Virus record (IMG/VR): IMGVR_UViG_3300000117_000186
Location: 9 to 27,098 of that record
Strand: one strand, 5' to 3'
Source of the DNA: a virus
Length of the DNA stretch: 27,090 nt
Made by a program: the position numbers and the translations under genes. Positions 5,878 through 11,201 of the stretch are shown here, piece after piece (positions within the stretch are counted from its first letter, which is position 1; each line of letters starts with the position of its first letter). The notes below the pieces were generated by a model, which saw only the letters and a list, made by a program, of their open reading frames with translations, searched no databases and was not told where the DNA came from.

Positions 5878-6591
5878 ATGAAAAAATTAGATTTTACAAA
5901 GTCTAAAAAACTTTTAAATATTGATAACAATGCTAAGACAATCAAAGGGCAAAAATACGGTTATATGACCGCTATTTTATATTTAGCACCTTCAAATCTT
6001 AGCGGTTTTAATGTTTGTCCAATGGCAAGTAATGGCTGTAAAAAAGCTTGTTTAAATACAAGCGGTCACGGTGCATTTTCAAATGTGCAATTGGGACGAA
6101 TAAATAAAACTAGGTGGTTTATTCAAGATAGAGAAAGTTTTTTAAATCAGTTAATAAAAGAAATAAAACTATTTATTAAAAATGCTGAAAGTAAAAATTT
6201 AATTCCTTGCATTCGTTTAAATGGTACGTCAGATATTGCATTTGAAAATTATAATATCATTCAACAATTTCCAACAGTTCAATTTTATGATTATACAAAA
6301 ATTTATAAAAGGGCGTTGAAATTTGTTAACGGTCAAATGCCTTCAAATTATTATCTTACGTATTCATTAAATGAGGACAACAGAATAGAAGCTTTTGATA
6401 TTTTAAAATTAGGTGGCAATATATCGGCTGTATTTCGTAAATACTTGCCCAAAACTTTTAAAGGGTTTAATGTTTTAAATGCTGATGAGAGTGACCTAAG
6501 ATTTAAAGATATTAAAAACTCTATTTGTGGTTTGATTGCAAAGGGAAAAGCTAAAACAGATTATAGCGGTTTTGTTTTAGATACTAATTAA
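5878..6591 (+). CDS. GP88-family protein of unknown function
   Basis: The 237-aa product matches the phage GP88 family (first named from mycobacteriophage) by memory of its motifs: NVCPMASNGCKKACLNTSG (Cys47, Cys54, Cys58), a RINKTRWFIQDRESFL stretch, IPCIRLNGTSDIAFE, FPTVQFYDYTK, YYLTYSLNEDN and a C-terminal DLRFKD...GLIAKGKA. The clustered cysteines suggest a metal or Fe-S site. The order of motifs recalls the Gp37/Gp68-like (DUF5131) proteins, but enzymatic activity is unproven. It has a GAAAGG ribosome binding site in the shared early leader and lies inside the IR2 module. Confidence 0.75.
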   Translation: MKKLDFTKSKKLLNIDNNAKTIKGQKYGYMTAILYLAPSNLSGFNVCPMASNGCKKACLNTSGHGAFSNVQLGRINKTRWFIQDRESFLNQLIKEIKLFIKNAESKNLIPCIRLNGTSDIAFENYNIIQQFPTVQFYDYTKIYKRALKFVNGQMPSNYYLTYSLNEDNRIEAFDILKLGGNISAVFRKYLPKTFKGFNVLNADESDLRFKDIKNSICGLIAKGKAKTDYSGFVLDTN

Positions 6592-6615
6592 AAAAACTAA
6601 TGAAAGGTTTAAACT

Positions 6616-6846
6616 ATGAAATTAAGAAAATTAATTAAATTACTTTATGATACTAAAACTATTCCTTGCGATATTATAGATTGGGTTAATGAGGAAATTT
6701 ACTCAAGCACAGCAAAAGAAAATATTATTATCGGTGACATGGATTTAATTCACTATGTAAGGTCAACTAATAAAACTTTACGTGAAAATAATGACACTGA
6801 AAACGCAAGAAAATTATTTAATATAAAAAACATATTGAATAATTAA
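6616..6846 (+). CDS. Hypothetical early protein, module B gene 2
   Basis: The 76-aa product starts after AATGAAAGGTTTAAACTATG, the third copy of the early leader. It is helical and mixed-charge (MKLRKLIKLLYDTKTIPCDI ... NDTENARKLFNIKNILNN). No membrane segment or known motif is seen. It ends 17 bp before the right arm of IR2. Function unknown. Confidence 0.65.
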   Translation: MKLRKLIKLLYDTKTIPCDIIDWVNEEIYSSTAKENIIIGDMDLIHYVRSTNKTLRENNDTENARKLFNIKNILNN

Positions 6847-6863
6847 CAATCATAAAAAACTAT

Positions 6864-6946
6864 TTGAAGGCTTAAACAATAAACAAAAACTAAATAATAT
6901 TTTTATTTAATATTGTTTATTGATTAAGTTTTGAAAAAGACTTAAT
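6864..6946 (+). repeat. Long AT-rich stem-loops after module B
   Basis: The right arm of IR2 can pair with the third arm copy (to about 6936), giving a stem of roughly 21 bp with two G-T wobbles and few mismatches. An overlapping alternative is ATTAAGT-tttgaaaaag-ACTTAAT just downstream. A reversed copy of the early leader (CCTTTCATAGT) follows near 6949-6959. These may serve as processing or termination signals. Confidence 0.5.
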
Positions 6947-6963
6947 TCCTTTCATAGTACAAA

Positions 6964-7037
6964 GGGGCGAGGGGCGAAAACTTTTCGCTCCTTTTTTTAT
7001 TGTGAAGGGGCGAGGGGCGATTGCGAGGGGCGATTGC
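6964..7037 (+). repeat. Cluster of five GGGGCGA repeats
   Basis: GGGGCGA occurs at 6964, 6971, 7007, 7014 and 7027. The last part is a 13-bp tandem, GAGGGGCGATTGC, at 7012-7024 and 7025-7037. Such G-runs stand out in this AT-rich genome. A smaller cluster is at 9147-9160. They could be protein-binding iterons or form G-quadruplex structures. Confidence 0.7.
6971..6998 (+). terminator. Rho-independent terminator before the methyltransferase
   Basis: GGGGCGAA (6971-6978) pairs with TTCGCTCC (6984-6991) through one G-T wobble and is followed by seven T. It separates module B from the methyltransferase gene and reuses one of the GGGGCGA repeats as its 5' arm. Confidence 0.7.
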
Positions 7038-7063
7038 TTTTCTCAAATACGAAAGGGTAAACT

Positions 7064-8071
7064 ATGAATGTACTGTCATTATTTGACGGTATGTCTTGTG
7101 GTCAGTTAGCACTTAAAAGAAGTGGTATTACAGTTGACAAGTATTATGCAAGTGAAATTGATAAGTATGCAATTTCTATTGCTAAGAAAAACTTTCCAAA
7201 TACTATTCATTTAGGTGATGTGACTAAAATAGACATATCCAAATTAGACCGTATTGATATGATTATAGGGGGTTCTCCTTGTCAATCATTTAGCAATGCG
7301 TCTATGACTAAACTAAACTTTGAAGACCCAAGAGGAAAACTATTTTTTGAATTTGTAAAATTAGTTCAAGAATTAAAACCTAAATATTTCCTTCTTGAAA
7401 ATGTTAAAATGAAAAAGGAATGGCAAGATGTTATTTCGTTTCATTTAGGTGTTGAACCAATTGAGATTAATTCTAGTCTTGTATCGGCTCAACATAGACG
7501 AAGGTTATATTGGACTAATATACCAAATATAACTGTTCCAAAAGATAAAGGAATTATGCTTAAAGATATTCTTGAGTATGGCTTTGTTGATAGGGACAAA
7601 TCATATTGTATAGACGCTAATTATAGTCATGGGATTAATCCGTTACAGTATGTAAAAAAATCTAGAAGACAAATCGTTACTACGGAAAAAGGTTTAGACT
7701 TTGTTAAAAAAGTTAGGGCTAGTAAAAACGGTTTAATTCAAGTTGGTATTGCTAAAGACATCAACGGACATGATAGTTTAAAGCGTGTTTATTCTGAGGA
7801 AGGAAAAGCACCTACTGTTAATGCTCATGGTGGTGGCAATACTGAACCTAAAGTTGCTACTAATTTTAATCCTAAAGAATACGGTTTAGAACGTAGCGAT
7901 TGGCGTAAGTTAACACCACTTGAATGTGAGCGATTGCAAACTGTTGATGATAACTACACCGAAGGCGTAAGCAATTCACAAAGATACAAAATGATTGGCA
8001 ACGGTTGGACTGTTGACGTTATTAAACATATCTTTGAAAGTATTCCTAATGAATATAGGAAGGTTGCTTAA
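7064..8071 (+). CDS. dcm: DNA (cytosine-5) methyltransferase
   Basis: The 335-aa product shows the ordered C5-methyltransferase motifs: SAM-binding VLSLFDGMSCGQLAL (motif I), ASEIDKYAI (II), GGSPCQSFS with catalytic Cys73 (IV), FLLENVKM with Glu112 (VI), SAQHRRRLYW (VIII), a target-recognition region at about 200-265 and MIGNGWTVDVI (X). No restriction endonuclease gene is beside it, so it probably protects phage DNA from host restriction or alters gene expression. The target sequence cannot be read from the protein. GAAAGGG stands before the ATG, and the stop overlaps the next start as TAATG. Confidence 0.92.
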   Translation: MNVLSLFDGMSCGQLALKRSGITVDKYYASEIDKYAISIAKKNFPNTIHLGDVTKIDISKLDRIDMIIGGSPCQSFSNASMTKLNFEDPRGKLFFEFVKLVQELKPKYFLLENVKMKKEWQDVISFHLGVEPIEINSSLVSAQHRRRLYWTNIPNITVPKDKGIMLKDILEYGFVDRDKSYCIDANYSHGINPLQYVKKSRRQIVTTEKGLDFVKKVRASKNGLIQVGIAKDINGHDSLKRVYSEEGKAPTVNAHGGGNTEPKVATNFNPKEYGLERSDWRKLTPLECERLQTVDDNYTEGVSNSQRYKMIGNGWTVDVIKHIFESIPNEYRKVA

Positions 8072-8394
8072 TGAATGAATTTCAAAAACGCTTAGTAAAA
8101 AATAATAATGGCAAAAGAGGTGGTTATATTTTTTATGGTGTACCTAATGACGAAGAGGGGCAGTTGTTTATGTCCCTTTTCAAAAAATACTTAAATAAAG
8201 ATTTCTCCTATACTAGACGGTATAGGGGAAAAGGTTCTTGGAACCATTCTATATCTAAAGAGGACGCTGACAGTTTTGTCATCTATATGGATATAAAAGA
8301 GGACAAGAAATTGCAGAATGAAAACATCGAACTAAAACGAAAGTTTTGGAAAATTGAAGATGTTTTAAAACCTACTACGGAAGGAAACTTATGA
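8071..8394 (+). CDS. Hypothetical protein (RGKGSW-HSISKEDAD)
   Basis: The 107-aa product is coupled to the methyltransferase (TAATG) and to the next gene (ATGA). It has a glycine/basic N-terminus (NNNGKRGGYIFYGVPNDE), then YRGKGSWNHSISKEDADSFV, which reads like a compact alpha/beta domain, and a charged C-terminal helix. I do not recognise the family. Tight coupling suggests it is expressed with the methyltransferase and may be an accessory or counter-defence factor; that is inference. Confidence 0.7.
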   Translation: MNEFQKRLVKNNNGKRGGYIFYGVPNDEEGQLFMSLFKKYLNKDFSYTRRYRGKGSWNHSISKEDADSFVIYMDIKEDKKLQNENIELKRKFWKIEDVLKPTTEGNL

Positions 8395-8708
8395 GTTCTA
8401 AAATGGACGTAGTAAATGATTTTACTTTTATTAGTTTTGGTAATTATTGGGACAAATTAAGTAAATCATTCGAAGGCACAGATAAAAAAGAAATTGCTGA
8501 AATGATTATCTGTGCTTGGTGTTTTGAGGTTAGCAATGAAGGTTATAAGTATGAAAAACTTTTAGATATAATTTTTAATGGTTTAAAAACTTATCATCAA
8601 GTTGAGATAAAAAATTCTCAAAACAATTTAAAAGAGTTAAGAAATAAAATTGAAAGCGATAGAATGACAATTGCTTTCGGTAACACTACTACGAAAGGAA
8701 AACTATGA
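8391..8708 (+). CDS. Hypothetical protein
   Basis: The 105-aa product begins in an ATGA overlap with a CGGAAGGAAA ribosome binding site inside the upstream gene. It is mainly helical: an aromatic N-terminus (FTFISFGNYWDKLSKSF), a middle with two cysteines (MIICAWCFEV) and a coiled-coil-like end (KNSQNNLKELRNKIESDRM). No known motif. It belongs to the four-gene overlapping run after the methyltransferase. Confidence 0.65.
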   Translation: MSSKMDVVNDFTFISFGNYWDKLSKSFEGTDKKEIAEMIICAWCFEVSNEGYKYEKLLDIIFNGLKTYHQVEIKNSQNNLKELRNKIESDRMTIAFGNTTTKGKL

Positions 8709-8914
8709 GTGTATATGTAAGAGAATATAAAATTAAACTTTTTGACCATGATTGGAACGAAAAGAAAAAGAAATCTGTATTAGTTCAAAGTGGTGAATTA
8801 AATTCATCAAGTTCTATTCAGTGGAAAAAACTAGAGGAAATTGTTGAAGGTTTAGAAGACGGTCACCATTTCCATGATGTTAAAGTTACTGTTGAATTAA
8901 GCAGTGACCACTAA
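8705..8914 (+). CDS. Hypothetical small protein
   Basis: The 69-aa product starts in an ATGA overlap after CGAAAGGAAAACT. It is charged, with alternating beta-like N-terminal residues (VYVREYKIKLFDHDW), a Ser-rich centre and a DGHHFHDVKVTVEL end. No family recognised. The next ORF starts inside its last codons. Confidence 0.6.
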   Translation: MSVYVREYKIKLFDHDWNEKKKKSVLVQSGELNSSSSIQWKKLEEIVEGLEDGHHFHDVKVTVELSSDH

Positions 8915-9080
8915 TAAAAATCTATTTACTGATTGCCTAGTCGAATACAAAAAGGCTAGGCAATTACAATATGACCATGAATGGTATGGCAATCATTCTG
9001 AAGCTTTATTTTGGCAATCAAGAGCCGAACATTTTAAGGAACTATTAGATAGGGGCGAAACAAAAGAGCCTAATTTTTAG
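8904..9080 (+). CDS. 58-aa helical protein with GTG start
   Basis: From GTG 8904, overlapping the previous gene by 11 bp, a clean frame runs to TAG 9080. The product (VTTNKNLFTDCLVEYKKARQ ... ALFWQSRAEHFKELLDRGET) is a charged amphipathic helical protein. There is no obvious ribosome binding site, so it would rely on coupling. Codon use and composition match the neighbours. No ATG lies in the frame, so it is easily missed. Function unknown. Confidence 0.5.
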   Translation: MTTNKNLFTDCLVEYKKARQLQYDHEWYGNHSEALFWQSRAEHFKELLDRGETKEPNF

Positions 9081-9260
9081 GGGGTACTAAGGGTCGACTA
9101 AGACCCTTAAACCTCTTGTATGCTCAATTATGAGACAGTTTTGAAGGGGGCGAGGGGCGAAATTATCCACTCATTCTTGGAATTAATGCAAATTCGCATA
9201 TTTACGAGGGGCGTATTGTATGCGACAAATTAACGTATGTTAATTAATAACAATTTAAAG
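9081..9260. other. Non-coding stretch with palindromes and GGGGCGA repeats
   Basis: It holds a perfect 8-bp hairpin TAAGGGTC-gactaa-GACCCTTA (9088-9109) without a T-tract, tandem GGGGCGA at 9147-9160 and GGGGCG at 9208, and two dyads: ATGC-AAATTC-GCAT (9186-9199) and ATTAACGTATGTTAAT (9229-9244, 6-bp arms). The dyads are candidate operators for the MarR-like regulator encoded downstream. Confidence 0.45.
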
Positions 9261-9438
9261 GGGGTGAATATTAATGACAATTAAAAATGAAAAATGGTTA
9301 CAAAAAAATCTTGCTGAGTTAATTCGTAGTAGGTTTTCTTATTGGTCAAGTGCTACTAGCATGATAACGAGTATGAGTCTTGGAACGCAAAAAGGATTTT
9401 TTACTGACCAAATTAATGCACCGGGCAAACCAACATAG
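9261..9438 (+). other. Possible small ORF interrupted at an A-run
   Basis: AAAGGGGGTGAATATTAATG gives a strong ribosome binding site and ATG 9275. In the printed frame translation stops after about 15 codons. The neighbouring frame is open to TAG 9438 and encodes protein-like sequence (WLQKNLAELIRSRFSYW...). One additional A in the A-rich run at 9283-9294 would join them into about 54 codons. It could be a decayed gene, a slippage site or a sequencing error; I cannot tell which. Confidence 0.3.
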
Positions 9439-9446
9439 GAGTCAAA

Positions 9447-9575
9447 ATGTATTTAAACATTTTATTGTTTAAAATCTATATCGAGTCTTGGAAAACTTGG
9501 TCTTCATTTAAAATAGTGAAAAAAAATAATGAATACATTATTGACTTTGGTTATTTGCGAATATTCGTTATATAA
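9447..9575 (+). CDS. 42-aa hypothetical protein
   Basis: ATG 9447 follows TAGGAGTCAAA, a good ribosome binding site. The product, beginning MYLNILLFKIYIESWKTWSS, is hydrophobic and aromatic at the N-terminus, basic in the middle and ends YLRIFVI. It may associate with the membrane. Its 3' end overlaps the CGAATATTCG palindrome at 9558. Function unknown. Confidence 0.4.
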   Translation: MYLNILLFKIYIESWKTWSSFKIVKKNNEYIIDFGYLRIFVI

Positions 9576-9576
9576 C
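9541..9576 (+). promoter_or_regulatory. Possible regulator promoter with internal operator
   Basis: TTGACT (9541) or TTGGTT (9547) with TATAAC (9571-9576; 18-bp spacer from TTGGTT) could form a host-type promoter about 77 bp before the regulator start. The perfect 10-bp palindrome CGAATATTCG (9558-9567) lies between the boxes, where a bound repressor would block RNA polymerase. The promoter match is only moderate. Confidence 0.35.
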
Positions 9577-9652
9577 TGTCCGATACTTGGTTACTGTTAG
9601 TTTATTAATTTACAGCAGTATAAAGGTTCATAAATTAGACAAGGAAGTAGAA

Positions 9653-9979
9653 ATGAATGTAAATGCTATTAAACTTTTGAATGCAATAGAAGAATTTCGG
9701 AAGTTTGACGCTGATATACAAAGTCAAACTATCGCAGTTTTTCTTTATGTAGGCTTACACGCTAAAAGCGAGGGTGTGCCAATGACCGTTATAGCTGAAA
9801 AATTAGCTATGGCTCAATCAAGCGTTAGCAGAAATGTTAGTTTACTCTCAAAGTATTCTTGGAGACAAAAAGAAGGATTAAATTTTTTAGTCGCTGAAGA
9901 AGACCCATTTGAGCGTAGACGAAAGTTAGTTAAATTAACTAACAGAGGAAAGAGATTGTATGAGACTATCTCTCAATAA
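9653..9979 (+). CDS. MarR-like winged-helix transcriptional regulator
   Basis: I choose ATG 9653, preceded by AAGGAAG, over the TTG at 9587. The 108-aa product has a helical N-terminus (INAIEEFRKFDADIQSQTIAV-like), a helix-turn-helix at about 40-65 (MTVIAEKLAMAQSSVSRNVS) and a wing ending DPFERRRKLVKLTNRGKRL, the classic MarR signature D-x-RR-K-x-x-LT-x-x-G. MarR proteins bind short palindromes as dimers and repress nearby genes. Position directly before the integrase suggests a role in the lysis-lysogeny choice. The gene ends 20 bp inside the integrase ORF. Confidence 0.75.
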   Translation: MNVNAIKLLNAIEEFRKFDADIQSQTIAVFLYVGLHAKSEGVPMTVIAEKLAMAQSSVSRNVSLLSKYSWRQKEGLNFLVAEEDPFERRRKLVKLTNRGKRLYETISQ

Positions 9980-10922
9980 CACTTTAACATATTTGAAAGG
10001 GGGTGAATTAGTAGGTATGAGACACAATCCAAAAGAACTTGGGCAAGTCTTTAAGCAAGTTAAATCTTTGCAATGGGATAATGGCAAAGATGATGTTGTT
10101 GTAGGACGAGCCAAGTATATTGTTGAATATTTTGGTGAAGACTTTTTTATCAATGACATTGATGAAGGGGCGATAGACGGTCTAATGGCTGACTTAAATA
10201 AAAAGAATATAAGTAACGCCACTAAGAATAGATACTTGTCTGCTCTGAGTACTATGATAACTTTTTGTCAAAGACGTTATAGTATATATAAATTAGAGCG
10301 AAGACCTTTCATAAATTGGTATAAAGAACCAAAGCATGAGTTAAGATATGTAACTGAAGCTGAAGAGCAGCAGATTATTAAAATTCTTAATTCTTGGGAA
10401 TTGCATTACAGAGACGATAGAGATTTTTATATTCTCTTATTAGATACTGGAATGCGATTGAATGAGTTGAGGACTCTCCGAGTAAAAGATTGTTTTAAAG
10501 GCTATATAACTTTGTATGACACTAAAAACAATCAACCTAGGGGCGTACCTTTAACTTCTAGGAGTCAAGAAATAGTCAATCGTTTTACAGAAAATAAAAA
10601 TCCTAACGAATGCTTATTTCAACATTTTGCTTTTTGGAGACCTGACACTACGTTTAGGAAACTTCGAAAAGCAATGGGTCTTGAAGGGGATAAAAGATTT
10701 ACCCTTCATAGCTTTAGACGAACATTGGCGTGTAGACTTCTAAATAAAGAAGTACCTCACAAAGTTGTTCAACAATGGCTAGGACATTCTGATGTTAGAA
10801 TGGTGGAGCGATACGCAACAGTACTTAGTACTACACTGTCTAAATTTGTGAATGTTTTAGAGAAATCCACTAATGGGTTAGAGCCAACGGATATGCAAAA
10901 ACCGTTGGGTAAAAATCACTAG
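9960..10922 (+). CDS. int: Tyrosine-family site-specific integrase
   Basis: The 320-aa product has a SAM-like core-binding domain (about 45-115, SNATKNRYLSALSTM) and a complete catalytic domain: Arg166 in LDTGMRLNEL, Lys189 in DTKNNQ, His250-x-x-Arg253 in TLHSFRRTL, His276 in WLGHSD and nucleophile Tyr285 in VERYATV. It would integrate the genome at the tRNA-derived attP just downstream. ATG 9960 has AGAGGAAAGAG before it; ATG 10017 after GGGGGTGA is a credible shorter start. The 3' end contains hairpins (10864-10879, and CCAACGG/CCGTTGG at 10884-10908), which could tune mRNA stability. Confidence 0.93.
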   Translation: MRLSLNNTLTYLKGGELVGMRHNPKELGQVFKQVKSLQWDNGKDDVVVGRAKYIVEYFGEDFFINDIDEGAIDGLMADLNKKNISNATKNRYLSALSTMITFCQRRYSIYKLERRPFINWYKEPKHELRYVTEAEEQQIIKILNSWELHYRDDRDFYILLLDTGMRLNELRTLRVKDCFKGYITLYDTKNNQPRGVPLTSRSQEIVNRFTENKNPNECLFQHFAFWRPDTTFRKLRKAMGLEGDKRFTLHSFRRTLACRLLNKEVPHKVVQQWLGHSDVRMVERYATVLSTTLSKFVNVLEKSTNGLEPTDMQKPLGKNH

Positions 10923-10938
10923 TGGGTTAATTTTTTTT
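10884..10938 (+). terminator. Hairpins and T-tract at the end of int
   Basis: CCAACGG (10884-10890) pairs with CCGTTGG (10902-10908) over 11 nt. A weaker CAC-TA-GTG based stem (10917-10924) is followed by eight T (10931-10938). The strong stem is too far from the T-run for a textbook terminator, so the exact stop signal is uncertain. Confidence 0.4.
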
Positions 10939-10955
10939 GGATTTGTTGTTAGTTT

Positions 10956-10961
10956 TACTAT
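10956..10961 (+). promoter_or_regulatory. Possible -10 box supplying a promoter for the rebuilt tRNA
   Basis: TACTAT stands 24 bp before the 5' end of the tRNA-like core, with only T-rich sequence at -35. After integration this phage DNA would lie upstream of the reconstituted host tRNA and would need to drive it. The box is weak on its own. Confidence 0.3.
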
Positions 10962-10984
10962 AGAACCATGGGAATGATAACCAA

Positions 10985-11026
10985 GGAGAGATGGGTGAGT
11001 GGCTTAAACCACAGGTTTGCTAAACC
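10985..11026 (+). other. attP: attP core: 5' half of a tRNA-Ser(GCU)-like sequence
   Basis: These 42 bases read as acceptor strand GGAGAGA, T8, D-arm GGT...ACC with GAGTGGCTTAA loop, anticodon stem CAGGT, loop TTGCTAA (anticodon GCT at 11019-11021) and the first three bases ACC of the 3' anticodon stem. After that, pairing fails (AT instead of TG) and no T-arm follows, so it is not a whole tRNA gene. Integrases of this family recombine at tRNA genes, and cyanophage P-SSP7 of the same group is known to carry a tRNA match next to int. The crossover should lie in the anticodon region. Confidence 0.8.
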
Positions 11027-11037
11027 ATTTCTTCTTA

Positions 11038-11069
11038 CAATCCACCATAGGATTGATTAGGCATTTTTT
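11038..11069 (+). terminator. Terminator-like hairpin between attP and RNA polymerase
   Basis: CAATCC (11038-11043) and GGATTG (11050-11055) form a stem over ACCATA, and six T follow at 11064-11069 after an 8-base gap. TAGG/CCTA around the T-run gives a second small stem. In a prophage it could stop read-through from the host tRNA promoter into the polymerase gene. Confidence 0.45.
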
Positions 11070-11126
11070 CCTAGTTTTACGGTAACTAACAACAATCCAA
11101 AAGTACATTAAACTTAGGTACTGAAC

Positions 11127-11142
11127 AATCCACTTATGGATT
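11127..11142 (+). repeat. AATCCA-TGGATT hairpin abutting promoter P2
   Basis: AATCCA-CTTA-TGGATT is one of a family of similar hairpins (also at 10864-10879, 11038-11055 and 13638-13653). Here and at 13638 the hairpin directly precedes a phage promoter. Confidence 0.6.
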
Positions 11143-11145
11143 AAT

Positions 11146-11166
11146 TAGTACCCCTATATGAACCAA
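11146..11166 (+). promoter_or_regulatory. Candidate phage RNA polymerase promoter P2
   Basis: TAGTACCCCTATATGAACCA, identical to P1, 35 bp before the start codon of the RNA polymerase gene. The early transcript again begins with AACC-AAGGG-GGTT, a potential 5' hairpin. Confidence 0.78.
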
Positions 11167-11201
11167 GGGGGTTACTAACGCCCTCTATAGAAGGAGTATA
11201 A

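Larger units (their letters stand above)
5821..6887. repeat. Perfect 24-bp inverted repeat IR2 bounding module B
   Basis: The 24 bases at 5821-5844 (core GTTTATTGTTTAAGCCTTCA) recur as the exact reverse complement at 6864-6887. Similarity continues inward for about ten bases of GTTTTTT/AAAAAAC type. The left arm begins 9 bp after the right arm of IR1. A third, degenerate copy in left-arm orientation (19 of 23) is at about 6914-6936. Confidence 0.85.
10935..11102. repeat. Inverted arm repeats flanking the attP core
   Basis: TTTTGGATTTGTTGTTAGTT (10935-10954) and AACTAACAACAATCCAAAA (11084-11102) are inverted copies differing by one extra T. Their midpoint, about 11018.5, falls in the anticodon loop of the tRNA-like core. 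They are likely integrase arm-type binding sites. Confidence 0.7.

Noticed and set aside
5298-6887. Insertion sequence or transposon
   Set aside because: The inverted arms enclose no transposase, and no target-site duplication is evident.
9075-9090. Minus-strand TTAGTACCCC resembling the phage promoter
   Set aside because: Only the first ten bases match; the essential TATATG part is absent (CTAAAA).
10985-11057. A complete tRNA gene
   Set aside because: Pairing stops after three bases of the 3' anticodon stem, and there is no variable arm, T-arm or acceptor 3' strand; it is an attachment core.
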